A stretch of 64,000 bases of DNA, from NCBI GenBank assembly GCA_947253625.1, contig CAMYAB010000002.1, forward strand, positions 62,001 to 126,000, read 5' to 3'. Source of the stretch: an uncultured Porphyromonadaceae bacterium. Its GTDB lineage: Bacteria; Bacteroidota; Bacteroidia; Bacteroidales; Porphyromonadaceae. Shown here piece after piece: positions 43,587-52,390 of the stretch (its first letter is position 1; each line of letters begins with the position of its first letter). The translations under genes and the position numbers were made by a program. The notes beneath the pieces are model-generated. The model saw nothing but the letters and a program-made list of their open reading frames with translations. It was not told the DNA's origin and ran no database searches.

Positions 43587-45260
43587 ATGGATTGGTTACA
43601 GGAGCTTTTCCTCGGTACCGGAGTGGCACACTCGTTGATCTTGATTGCCTTGACGGTTGCTTTGGGGATAATGCTCGGAAAGATTAAGGTTTTTGGCATC
43701 TCTCTTGGTGCAACGTTCATTCTATTTGTGGGCATCTTCTTTGGAGAGATGGGCATGTCCTTGGACCCACACCTGATGCACTTCTGCAAAGAATTCGGCC
43801 TGATACTTTTCGTCTACTCTATAGGACTTCAGGTGGGGCCGAGCTTTTTCTCAAACTTCAAAAAGGAGGGGATGACCCTCAATATGCTTGCGGTCTTGGT
43901 CGTGGGCTTGGGTGCACTGATCACAGTGATACTCTACGAGGTTACCGGCTTGCCTATCCAGACCCTTGTGGGAATCATGAGCGGTGCCATCACAAACACC
44001 CCCGGACTCGGTGCGGCTCAGCAAGCATTTACCGATATCAAAGGGGTGGACGACCCATCTATCGCTCAGGGCTACGCCGTAGCCTATCCTTTGGGTGTGA
44101 TCGGTATCATCCTGACCATTATTTTGATCCGGGTGATTGCCCGAGTCAACCTCAGAACGGAGGAGGATCGCCTTGCGGAAGCAGCCGGTGACTCGGAGGT
44201 AACCACTGTCCCCCTCTCTGTGGAGATAGAGAATCCGGCACTGAATGGTGCCAAAGTGTCGGATCTGGCACACACGCTTGAGGGACGCAGGTTCGTGGTC
44301 TCTCATATATGGAAAAAAGAGTCCAATGAAGTCAGCACAGTGGATGCAGACACGATGCTAATGACCGGTGACCGTATCTTCGTGATCATCCATAAAGATG
44401 ACGTGGAGCCCTTTACGATGACCGTGGGACATGAGGTCGTGATGGATCGCAAGCAGTGGACGCCAAAAGACTCCAAGTACATCAGTTGCAAGCTACTGGT
44501 GAGCAACAAGCAGATCACCGGCAAGCAACTGCAGCAACTCAATCTGCGTGCGATCTATGGGGTCAATGTGACGCGTATCACTCGATCCGGTATGGATATC
44601 GTAGCCGCACCGGGGTTGAGACTCCAGTATGGAGACAAGCTGACAGTGGTGGGAAGCGACTCCGCTATCCAGAAAGTGACTGACCTGATCGGCAACTCCG
44701 AAAAACACCTACATGAGCCCAATCTGTCAAGTATCTTTATCGGAATAGCTCTCGGTATTTTCTTCGGTTCTGTGCCGATAATGTTCCCGGGCATTCCACA
44801 GCCTATCAAACTCGGTATGGCTGGAGGACCACTGATTGTGGCGATCTTGATGTCTGCATACGGGTACAACCATTTGGTCAGCTACACGACGCTTTCGGCC
44901 AACCTGATGTTGCGCGAGGTGGGGCTTTCCCTCTTCTTGGCCTGTGTGGGTATAGGTGCAGGAAATGGCTTCTTGGATACAATGATACACCAAGGTGGGC
45001 TCGCTTGGGTCTGCTACAGCATGATGATCACCATGCTGCCCATACTTATTGCAGGGTTGATTGGTCGATTTGTCTTCAAGATAGACTACTTCACACTAGC
45101 CGGTATGATCGCCGGTAGTACGACCGACCCCCCTGCACTGGGCTATGCCAATACCCTGTCCGACACAGACGCTTCATCGGTAGGATATGCCACAGTCTAT
45201 CCTCTGACGATGTTTTTGAGAGTGGTCACTGCGCAACTCATGATCATATTCTTACTATAA
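43587..45260 (+). CDS. YidE/AspT-family transporter with RCK_C domains
   Basis: 557 residues. Two copies of the AspT/YidE/YbjL antiporter repeat flank a cytoplasmic region: N-terminal membrane block (about 1-190, with GLILFVYSIGLQVGPSFF and GAITNTPGLGAAQQA), two TrkA-C-like (RCK_C) domains (about 205-375), and the C-terminal block (about 380-557, with GPLIVAILMSAYGYNHLVSYTTLSANLMLREVGLSLFLACVGIGAG and GSTTDPPALGYANTLS). AspT exchanges aspartate for alanine; substrate here is unknown, though aspartate or succinate exchange would suit the aspartase-fumarate metabolism. Confidence 0.88.
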   Translation: MDWLQELFLGTGVAHSLILIALTVALGIMLGKIKVFGISLGATFILFVGIFFGEMGMSLDPHLMHFCKEFGLILFVYSIGLQVGPSFFSNFKKEGMTLNMLAVLVVGLGALITVILYEVTGLPIQTLVGIMSGAITNTPGLGAAQQAFTDIKGVDDPSIAQGYAVAYPLGVIGIILTIILIRVIARVNLRTEEDRLAEAAGDSEVTTVPLSVEIENPALNGAKVSDLAHTLEGRRFVVSHIWKKESNEVSTVDADTMLMTGDRIFVIIHKDDVEPFTMTVGHEVVMDRKQWTPKDSKYISCKLLVSNKQITGKQLQQLNLRAIYGVNVTRITRSGMDIVAAPGLRLQYGDKLTVVGSDSAIQKVTDLIGNSEKHLHEPNLSSIFIGIALGIFFGSVPIMFPGIPQPIKLGMAGGPLIVAILMSAYGYNHLVSYTTLSANLMLREVGLSLFLACVGIGAGNGFLDTMIHQGGLAWVCYSMMITMLPILIAGLIGRFVFKIDYFTLAGMIAGSTTDPPALGYANTLSDTDASSVGYATVYPLTMFLRVVTAQLMIIFLL

Positions 45261-45338
45261 ATTGTGTCGGGTTCGCCAAATTTTTGGCATCTTGGTCAAA
45301 GTAATTTGTTCACCAAAACCCAAAAGAAGAAAACCAAT

Positions 45339-45518
45339 ATGGCAAAGTACAGTGCAGTGGAAATCAACCAAAGGCTTGCCCGACTGGGGCGAGTTGTCGG
45401 CGAACCGACCATGAATGGCGGAGTAAAGGCTGCCAGAATCCTAATGGGTGTCAACCTTGTCGTAGGATTTGCTATCGGCTATGCGGTAGCCACACTCTGC
45501 AATAGCCGAACACACTAA
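45339..45518 (+). CDS. Small one-helix membrane protein (59 residues)
   Basis: I place the start at the ATG at 45339 (MAKYSAVEINQRL); the frame is open up to 45264, but the upstream part looks like leader. The protein has a basic/polar N-terminal half and one membrane helix (ILMGVNLVVGFAIGYAVATL). It lies 78 bp after the YidE-type transporter and ahead of the terminator, so it is probably the second gene of that transcript. Not recognised. Confidence 0.6.
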   Translation: MAKYSAVEINQRLARLGRVVGEPTMNGGVKAARILMGVNLVVGFAIGYAVATLCNSRTH

Positions 45519-45546
45519 CGTTCGTTTTTACGAAGAATAAAGAGAG

Positions 45547-45585
45547 AGGGTGTGCCGAAACAGCGATTTCGGCACACCCTTTTTG
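45547..45585 (+). terminator. Terminator of the YidE-type transporter operon
   Basis: A perfect 14-bp stem (AGGGTGTGCCGAAA and partner), 6-nt loop, then TTTT. It is almost the same sequence as the terminator at 11741. Confidence 0.85.
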
Positions 45586-45629
45586 TTGTCTTCTTTTTTC
45601 AAAAATCAGCTTTCCTTTTACCCTCTGAA

Positions 45630-45778
45630 AAGGTCTGATTTTTGCCTGCTTGTAATCTCCAGGTGAACAGCCATCTACAGACGTCCTGTTTTTTACGGAT
45701 AGAAGCGTTTGGTTTCACGGATAGAAGCAAAACTTTTCACGGATAGAAGTAAATGCTTAGACGGATAGAAGTGAAAAA
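45630..45778 (-). repeat. Family A intergenic array, copy 3
   Basis: Units with core ACGGATAGAAG start at 45691, 45713, 45735 and 45757, exactly 22 bp apart, in the orientation of copy 2. The diverged tail lies to the left. It sits in the 340-bp gap between the convergent YidE-type and MATE genes. Confidence 0.85.
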
Positions 45779-45857
45779 TAGCCCGAAGTTTTCAACGCTT
45801 TTGTACCGGTTTTTGTCGTGTTTGTATGGCCTTTAGTTCTAGCAAGGTGTACTTGGA

Positions 45858-47516
45858 TTATCCTAGCGCTTTGTAACCTTGGCGGAAGTAGTCTCTGTGG
45901 TAGTCGCTCGGTCGGAGAATTTCGTTTTCGCGACAGACGAGGTCTAGATCTAGGGCCACTTCGTCCTCTCCGTGGACTCTTCCGGCTTGTTTTTCAATAC
46001 CTTTTAGCTCAAGTTGGAGGGCTTGTGGTTCTTTGTCGGAGTGTAGCTCCGCAACCGTATTGAGGTACTTGCGCTCTGTTCCCTTGGTGTCTATGGTGTA
46101 GTAAAATGGAGCCAGTCGTATTTTTTTGCCGTAATGGTCGGTGAGGAGTTTCCTTATTTTGTACTCGGAGTTGAGTAGGGTACTTCCTACGCCGATGTAG
46201 TAGCGTGGGGTGAGTTTGCGTGGAAGCATGATGGCAAGCATGACTCCTCTGATGAGTAAGTAGGTGACGAATGCAAACCAGAGTGCATTGTTGGGGTCTT
46301 GGAATGGCAGGGTGAGGTTCAGCGCAAAAAAGACACCCACTGCGACAAACATGCTGATCATCATTTGCCTAGTGGCAGTGAGTCCGACATAGACACCATC
46401 CATGAGGAATGCGAGGAAGCCTGTGAGTGGCAGAAGATAGACCCAATCAATGTAATGCAGAGCAAGGTGCCGAGCATCGGGAAGGTCCGTGAGGAAATAT
46501 ATAAAGTGTCTGCCTCCTAGATAGTAGATGAGCGCCACAAGTAGTGCCAGCCCCAATCCCCATACCATGAGTATGCGTATGGCTTGGAGGAGCTTGGTGC
46601 GATCTTTCCTACCATAGGCTTGTCCGACAATAGCCTCGGCGGCATAGGCAAACCCATCAATGAAGTAACTAAAAATGGTGGAAAATTGTAGGAGCAGAGC
46701 GTTGGTCGACAAGGTCAGTGTCCCCATCCTGGTACCGGCTGCTGTGAAGTAAAAGGCGACAAAGGCCAAAAGCATTGTCCGGATTAGGATGTGAACGTTT
46801 GTGCTAAAGTACTTCCGGATTCCGACCTTTAGTTCCGTCCATGAGGTCGGAAGTGTGGCTTTTTGTCCTCTCAGGAAAAGTCCATACGCACCGGCCAATA
46901 GGAGCAATGCACCAAGCCACTGTGCTACCACAGTCCCAATGGCAATCCCCACGATCCCGTAGTTGTACACGATTACGAGGAGTGCAGATATCAGGATATT
47001 GGTGATATTGGTGATGATGCTTACGATCATAGGGTACCAGGTGTTTTGCATCCCAATGATCCAGCCATTGAGGGCATAAGTGCCTAGGATTGCCGGTGCT
47101 CCCCAGATGACAATTTGGAAATACTGTGTGGCATAGCCAACAACCTGTGGATCGGGTTGGAGCACCCCTAGTAATACCTCGAGTGCATGCGAGCGTAGAG
47201 CCAGTATGAGGAGGCCGAATGATAGGGCGATGCCCAGTGACTGGGCTAGATTGCGCCCCATGGCACTCTTGTCCTCGGCTCCATTGGCCTGAGCCGTTAG
47301 GCCTGTAGTCCCCATCCGGAGGAAACTGAAGTTCCAATAAATGAGGTTGAAGATCGTAGAAGCGACAGAGACACCACCTATCGCGCCAATATCACTGAGG
47401 TGTCCGGCCAACGCCAAGTCAATGATCCCCAGCAGTGGTACGGTGATGTTGCTGAGAATATTGGGTAGCGCAAGCTTGAGGAGCCTTTTGTTCAGGACTT
47501 CTATTTGTGTGGACAT
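45858..47516 (-). CDS. MATE-family exporter fused to an HPPK (FolK)-like C-terminal domain
   Basis: 552 residues from the ATG at 47516 (the frame is open to 47600, inside queA; MSTQIEVLNKRLLKLALPN is the usual MATE start). Residues 1 to about 430 form twelve membrane segments of the DinF-like MATE type. The last 120 residues are soluble and match the folate enzyme 6-hydroxymethyl-dihydropterin pyrophosphokinase: RYYIGVGSTLL (GSN-like start), KYLNTVAEL (FLN-like), LQLELKGIEKQAGR and VALDLDLV, whose two Asp (about 523 and 525) would bind magnesium. The frame is continuous and the linker very short. An internal ATG at 46229 could yield a separate FolK-like protein. It overlaps queA by 16 nt. Confidence 0.85.
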   Translation of the reverse strand: MSTQIEVLNKRLLKLALPNILSNITVPLLGIIDLALAGHLSDIGAIGGVSVASTIFNLIYWNFSFLRMGTTGLTAQANGAEDKSAMGRNLAQSLGIALSFGLLILALRSHALEVLLGVLQPDPQVVGYATQYFQIVIWGAPAILGTYALNGWIIGMQNTWYPMIVSIITNITNILISALLVIVYNYGIVGIAIGTVVAQWLGALLLLAGAYGLFLRGQKATLPTSWTELKVGIRKYFSTNVHILIRTMLLAFVAFYFTAAGTRMGTLTLSTNALLLQFSTIFSYFIDGFAYAAEAIVGQAYGRKDRTKLLQAIRILMVWGLGLALLVALIYYLGGRHFIYFLTDLPDARHLALHYIDWVYLLPLTGFLAFLMDGVYVGLTATRQMMISMFVAVGVFFALNLTLPFQDPNNALWFAFVTYLLIRGVMLAIMLPRKLTPRYYIGVGSTLLNSEYKIRKLLTDHYGKKIRLAPFYYTIDTKGTERKYLNTVAELHSDKEPQALQLELKGIEKQAGRVHGEDEVALDLDLVCRENEILRPSDYHRDYFRQGYKALG

Positions 47517-48709
47517 GCCGGCTTTTCTAGCAGTGAGCTGTCGCCATAGCTGAGGAAGCGATAGTTGTGCGTGAGAGCGTACTGGTATATTTTTCGCCAA
47601 TCCTCACCAACAAGTGCAGCGACCAGTAGGAGTAGTGTAGAGTGTGGCTGATGAAAATTTGTCACCAGCTTGTCGACCAAGCGGTACCGAAACCCCGGCT
47701 CTATGATCAATTGGGTCGAGCCGACCACATCTTCCCCATTGTCCAGTGCTTTTAGTGCCTCCAATAGGGTTAGATCCTCGTAGGACACGCTGTAGGGTGC
47801 CCACTGTCGGACGTAGTAGGGGTTGTCTGTCTTGCGAAGGACATTTGCCCCCATGTAGTACAAACTCTCGAGAGTGCGGGTAGAGGTTGTACCAATGGCC
47901 GTAATGGATTTCCGGGCTTCCACTTGTCGTATGATGGTCCGGAGTGTCTCTGAGGGGACGTGGACCACCTCGGAGTGCATCTCGTGACCTCCCATGGTTT
48001 CACTCTTGACGGGTTTGAATGTCCCAGCCCCGACATGCAATGTCACTTTGGCAGTCCGGATGCCTTTGCCCTCCATCTCCTTGAGGACCCTTTGGGTGAA
48101 GTGTAGTCCGGCCGTCGGTGCGGCGACCGACCCTTCGTGCTTTGCATAAACAGTTTGGTAAGTCTGTAGATCGCTCTCTTCTGTTGACCTATGCAGATAG
48201 GGCGGGATCGGCAGTTCGCCAATACTCTCCAGTATTTCTCCAAAGGTGAGGTCTGTATCCCAGCAAAATTTTATGTACTGAGAAGATGTCGTGTCGTTGG
48301 GCAGACGTTCTGCGCGAAGTATGGTGCCATCAGGGAGGGTGCGGCTGAGGGTCTGCTCTTTCCACCTGCGAGCGTTGCCGACCATACAGTGCCAAGTCGT
48401 CTCTCGTTTGCTGCTAAGTGCCTGCTCGTATACATTCGGAACAATGGGATCAAGGCAAAAAATCTCTATACGACTGCCGGTCTCTCGATAAAATGTGAGT
48501 CGGGCTTGGATCACTTTTGTGTCGTTCATCACGACAAGCGTGTCTGCAGGAAGTAGTGAGGGAAGGTCAATGAAGTGATGCGTGTCTATGTCGCCATTTG
48601 CGTAGTGGAGCAAAAGACTGGAGTCTCGATGCTCCAGTGGATATTTGGCGATCTTGTCTTCCGGAAGGTGGTAAGTGTAGTCTGAGATTTTTATGTCCTT
48701 GTAGTCCAT
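47501..48709 (-). CDS. queA: S-adenosylmethionine:tRNA ribosyltransferase-isomerase
   Basis: 402 residues, somewhat longer than the usual 340-350. It transfers and isomerises the ribosyl of SAM to make epoxyqueuosine at position 34 of tRNAs for Asp, Asn, His and Tyr. Signatures: DYTYHLPEDKIAKYPLEHRDSSLLL at the start, LVVMNDTKVIQARL, GSVAAPTAGLHFT near residue 195, THVGAGTFKPV-like VTLHVGAGTFKPV, and NFHQPHSTLLLLVAAL near the C-terminus. It follows uvrB by 13 bp and overlaps the MATE-HPPK gene, so the three form an operon. Confidence 0.95.
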   Translation of the reverse strand: MDYKDIKISDYTYHLPEDKIAKYPLEHRDSSLLLHYANGDIDTHHFIDLPSLLPADTLVVMNDTKVIQARLTFYRETGSRIEIFCLDPIVPNVYEQALSSKRETTWHCMVGNARRWKEQTLSRTLPDGTILRAERLPNDTTSSQYIKFCWDTDLTFGEILESIGELPIPPYLHRSTEESDLQTYQTVYAKHEGSVAAPTAGLHFTQRVLKEMEGKGIRTAKVTLHVGAGTFKPVKSETMGGHEMHSEVVHVPSETLRTIIRQVEARKSITAIGTTSTRTLESLYYMGANVLRKTDNPYYVRQWAPYSVSYEDLTLLEALKALDNGEDVVGSTQLIIEPGFRYRLVDKLVTNFHQPHSTLLLLVAALVGEDWRKIYQYALTHNYRFLSYGDSSLLEKPACPHK

Positions 48710-48722
48710 GAAATGGCCGAGT

Positions 48723-50849
48723 TTATTTTTTGGATAGGTTCTTTCGGTGTGCTTCTTTCTGATGAGCCACGGCTTGTTTTCGGGCTATGGCTTTTTGTTC
48801 CAGCGCTGTCAGTTTGCTCGTATTGCCTAGTTTTGCCTGTAGTTCAAAAAGGTAGTCGCGTTGCTGTGCTGCGGAGACAAAGTCGAGTGCCTTTGCAGCG
48901 GACTCCATGGCGGCTCTTGTGCTTATGATCTGCTCCTCCAGTGTCTGTGCGTCCATGAGGTCCAGGCTTTTTTCCGCCGCCCTTATCTTCTCTTGCTCAA
49001 TCTTGTATTCTCGAGGCTTCGGAGCTTGTAGGTCTCTGCTTGGTCCTGTCAGGTCCAGTATGGAGGCACTCTTTTTGATGATCTGCTTGGGGGTGATGCC
49101 ATGGGCCTTGTTGTAGGCCAGTTGCTTGGTGCGTCTTCGCTCCGTCTCATCGATCGTCAGTTGCATGCTGGCGGTTATTTGATCTGCGTAAAAGATGACG
49201 AGCCCGTTCAGATTCCTTGCGGCTCTCCCTGCTGTCTGGGTGAGTGAGCGGTGGTTGCGCAAAAAGCCCTCCTTATCTGCATCAAGGATAGCCACAAGCG
49301 ACACCTCCGGTAGATCCAATCCCTCTCGCAACAAATTCACCCCCACGAGGACATCAAATTCTCCGGCACGTAGTGACTCCATGATCTCAACTCGCCGGAT
49401 TGTAACAACCTCGCTATGGATATACTCGGTCTTGATTCCCATCTCTGCCAGATGCTCTGCCAGCTCTTCGGCCATCCGCTTGGTCAGGGTGGTCACGAGC
49501 GTCCGTTCGTTCAGCTCTATCCGTTTTTGGATCTCTTCCACCAGGTCGTCGATCTGGTTTTTGGTCGGGCGGACCTCTATCCTTGGGTCCGGCAATCCTG
49601 TCGGGCGTATGATCTGCTCTACGATGACCCCGCCACTTTGCTCCAGCTCATAGTCTGCCGGAGTCGCGCTGACGTATATGACATTATTGGTGAGCCTTTC
49701 AAACTCTCCAAACTTTAGTGGTCGGTTGTCAATCGCAGCCGGCAACCTAAAGCCATAATTCACCAAGTTTGTCTTTCTCTTGAAATCGCCTCCATACATA
49801 CCTCTCACCTGAGGGATCGTGACGTGACTCTCATCAATGACCATCAGGTAGTCCTCCGGAAAGTAGTCCAGTAGACAGAAAGGACGTTCGCCGGGACTTC
49901 GTCCGTCAAAGTATCTGGAATAGTTTTCAATGCCGGAGCAATAGCCCACCTCTTGGAGCATCGCCAAATCGTTATTGACCCTTTCGCTGAGGCGTTCGGC
50001 TTCTGCGACCTGTCCCAGTTTGAAAAAATAGGCAGTCTGTTGCTCGAGATCGTACTTGATCATCTCGACGGCACGCGCTGTCTGCTCCTTTGTCGTGACA
50101 AAAAGATTGGCAGGATAAATATGCACCTCGTCCAGCTTGTCTGTGACCTTGTAGGAGAGGGGTTCAAAAGCGGATATGCGATCAATCTCGTCATCCCAAA
50201 ACTCAACACGATAGGCCACTCCCTCATAGCCCTCAACGGCCGGAAAGATATCCAAGGTATCTCCTTTTACCCGAAAGGTGCCGGGCCTAAAGTCGGAGTT
50301 GCTGTTGATGTAGTACGCATTGACTAGTTCTCGCAAGAGATCGTCGCGATCAATGCGTTTGCCACAAGTGATGACGACTCGCTTGGAGACAAAGTCGGAA
50401 GGGTTGCCCATACCATAGATGCAGGAGACGGAGGCGACAACTATCACGTCCGAACGCCCGGATAGCAAGGATGCGGTTGTTTTTAGCCTAAGCTTCTCGA
50501 TCTCATCGTTGATGGCCATGTCTTTTTCGATATACATGTCGGAGCTCGGGATGTATGCCTCGGGCTGGTAGTAGTCGTAGTATGAGACAAAGTACTCGAC
50601 CGCATTGTGCGGAAAGAAGCTCTTGAACTCCCCATACAGCTGCGCCGCCAAGGTCTTGTTGTGACTCAGGACAAGGGTGGGGCGATCGATTTGTTGGATC
50701 ACATTTGCCACCGTGAAAGTCTTGCCGGATCCCGTTACTCCCAGGAGTGTCTGGTGCTTCTGACCTTGACGGATGCCATGCACAAGTTGTCGGATCGCTT
50801 CCGGCTGGTCACCGGTGGGTTGGTATGATGATATGAGATCGAAATTCAT
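48723..50849 (-). CDS. uvrB: Excinuclease ABC subunit B
   Basis: 708 residues, near family length. Helicase-like domain with Walker A LLGVTGSGKTFTVANVI, the beta-hairpin YYDYYQPEAYIPSSDMYIEKD that probes damage, DESHVTIPQ (Walker B), motifs V-VI (GVNLLREGLDLPEVSLVAILDADKEGFLRN, QTAGRAARN), and the C-terminal UVR domain near residue 660 (RAAMESAAKALDFVSAAQQRD), which recruits UvrC. It verifies lesions in nucleotide excision repair. A minus-strand TAACTTTG box at 50874-50867 lies directly upstream. Confidence 0.96.
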   Translation of the reverse strand: MNFDLISSYQPTGDQPEAIRQLVHGIRQGQKHQTLLGVTGSGKTFTVANVIQQIDRPTLVLSHNKTLAAQLYGEFKSFFPHNAVEYFVSYYDYYQPEAYIPSSDMYIEKDMAINDEIEKLRLKTTASLLSGRSDVIVVASVSCIYGMGNPSDFVSKRVVITCGKRIDRDDLLRELVNAYYINSNSDFRPGTFRVKGDTLDIFPAVEGYEGVAYRVEFWDDEIDRISAFEPLSYKVTDKLDEVHIYPANLFVTTKEQTARAVEMIKYDLEQQTAYFFKLGQVAEAERLSERVNNDLAMLQEVGYCSGIENYSRYFDGRSPGERPFCLLDYFPEDYLMVIDESHVTIPQVRGMYGGDFKRKTNLVNYGFRLPAAIDNRPLKFGEFERLTNNVIYVSATPADYELEQSGGVIVEQIIRPTGLPDPRIEVRPTKNQIDDLVEEIQKRIELNERTLVTTLTKRMAEELAEHLAEMGIKTEYIHSEVVTIRRVEIMESLRAGEFDVLVGVNLLREGLDLPEVSLVAILDADKEGFLRNHRSLTQTAGRAARNLNGLVIFYADQITASMQLTIDETERRRTKQLAYNKAHGITPKQIIKKSASILDLTGPSRDLQAPKPREYKIEQEKIRAAEKSLDLMDAQTLEEQIISTRAAMESAAKALDFVSAAQQRDYLFELQAKLGNTSKLTALEQKAIARKQAVAHQKEAHRKNLSKK

Positions 50850-51110
50850 GGTACTACCTTATCGCGCAAAGTTACCAATTGTTTTACCGTCTGAAAAGGT
50901 GTGGATAAACCGAGAGACCGCAAATCTCTAAACACCAATCCTCTGCCTATTTGAGCAAAAAAAGATACCTTTGCAACCTAGTTGTCCAAAACTCCGTCAT
51001 CATTCAGGCTCTGGGATGGGGCATGGCACTAGAGGAACGTAAACATGCATTACAAAGTCAGGTGAGCTGCCGGTGAGGTCGCTTACCCCAACTCTCAGAG
51101 AAGAACGACT

Positions 51111-51887
51111 ATGGAAAACGATCTTCACGGTAATAGTCTGAAGGCCGTCGGAACTTTTCTCTCCGCCTATGCGATACATATGATGGGCTGTGGCGTGCAC
51201 ACCTCCCGTGTCGTGCGCTGTACGCGACGTATAGGCAAGCGCTTTGGCTATACCGTCGTGACGATGATGGTACAAAAAGGGGTCCTAATCAAGCTGTACG
51301 ATCCCAAGACCAATACACACTTTGCTATTGAGGACTCAATTCCCTCGCTGCCTATCAGCTTTGAGTACAATGCCCGCTTGAGTGCTTTGAGCTGGGAGGT
51401 GGTCGATGAGCATCTATCCTTGGATGAGGTACGTGAGCGGTATGAGCAGATCTTGGCTGAACCTCGTACCCATCCACTCTTTGTACTACTCATGGTGGGG
51501 CTGGCGAATGCTTCGTTTTGCCGACTTTTTGGAGGTGATCTGCCGGCCATGGGTATCGTATTTTGGGCTACGATCGTGGGCTTTATCTGCAAGCAAAAGT
51601 TGATCCAGGAGCATGTAAACCACTACATAGCCTTTATGACGTCGGCCTTTGTGGCCTCTCTCTGTACGAGTATCTCTCTGATCTTCAATACGGACAGTGA
51701 GATTGCTCTGACGACGAGTGTACTCTATTTGGTGCCCGGGGTACCACTTATCAATGGGGTGATAGATATCGTGGAGGGGTATGTCCAAACGGGCTTCTCT
51801 AGGCTTGTGGAGGCGTTCTTGTTGATCGGTTGTATCGGGTGGGGCTTTTCGATCACGCTCTTTATCTTTAGGAGTAGCTTGCTATGA
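51111..51887 (+). CDS. ThrE-type threonine/serine exporter, large half (DUF1212)
   Basis: 258 residues. The N-terminal soluble part (about 1-120) has the family pattern LSAYAIHMMGCGVHTSRVVRCTRRIG, and the C-terminal part has five membrane segments (ASFCRLFGGDLPAMGIVFWATIVGF..., VLYLVPGVPLINGVIDIVEG). In Corynebacterium the two halves are one protein, ThrE; here they are separate. The stop overlaps the next start by 4 nt. A TACCTTTG box at 50966-50973 lies about 140 nt ahead. Confidence 0.88.
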   Translation: MENDLHGNSLKAVGTFLSAYAIHMMGCGVHTSRVVRCTRRIGKRFGYTVVTMMVQKGVLIKLYDPKTNTHFAIEDSIPSLPISFEYNARLSALSWEVVDEHLSLDEVRERYEQILAEPRTHPLFVLLMVGLANASFCRLFGGDLPAMGIVFWATIVGFICKQKLIQEHVNHYIAFMTSAFVASLCTSISLIFNTDSEIALTTSVLYLVPGVPLINGVIDIVEGYVQTGFSRLVEAFLLIGCIGWGFSITLFIFRSSLL

Positions 51888-52372
51888 TGATTGTGGATAT
51901 CCTTCTCGATGGTTTTTTTGCGGCGATTGCGGCGATGGGCTTTGGCGCTATCTCCGACCCTCCGCTGAGGGCTTATGGCAGTATTGCTATATTGGCCGCT
52001 GTGGGGCATGCGCTACGTTTCGTCCTGATGACGGTGGGTGGGCTAAATATCGCCATCGGCTCCCTTTGTGCTTCGCTGACGATTGGTTTTGGGGCACTAT
52101 GGCTGGGCAAGCGTATACGTACACCGATCACGGTCCTCTCGATCCCGGCCCTCCTCCCGATGATCCCCGGGAAGTATGCGTACAATATGTTTTTTGCGCA
52201 GATCATGTTCCTCCAAAATCTAGATAACATTGAGGGGCAGCAAAAGTATATGGAGATGTTTTTTTTCAATAGCATTGTGGCCATCACGGTTATCTTTGTC
52301 CTAGCCGCAGGAGCCACACTCCCCATCCTCCTTTTTCCCCAGCGGACCTTCTCCCTAACACGTAAGAAATAA
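51884..52372 (+). CDS. ThrE-type exporter, small half (DUF3815)
   Basis: 162 residues, about five membrane segments. The pattern AVGHALRFVLMTVGGLNIAIGSLCASLTIGF and the loop IPALLPMIPGKYAYN are those of the second half of ThrE-type exporters. It is translationally linked to the large half and probably forms a heteromeric amino-acid exporter with it. Confidence 0.88.
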   Translation: MMIVDILLDGFFAAIAAMGFGAISDPPLRAYGSIAILAAVGHALRFVLMTVGGLNIAIGSLCASLTIGFGALWLGKRIRTPITVLSIPALLPMIPGKYAYNMFFAQIMFLQNLDNIEGQQKYMEMFFFNSIVAITVIFVLAAGATLPILLFPQRTFSLTRKK

Positions 52373-52390
52373 TAGGCAAAGTCTGATCTC

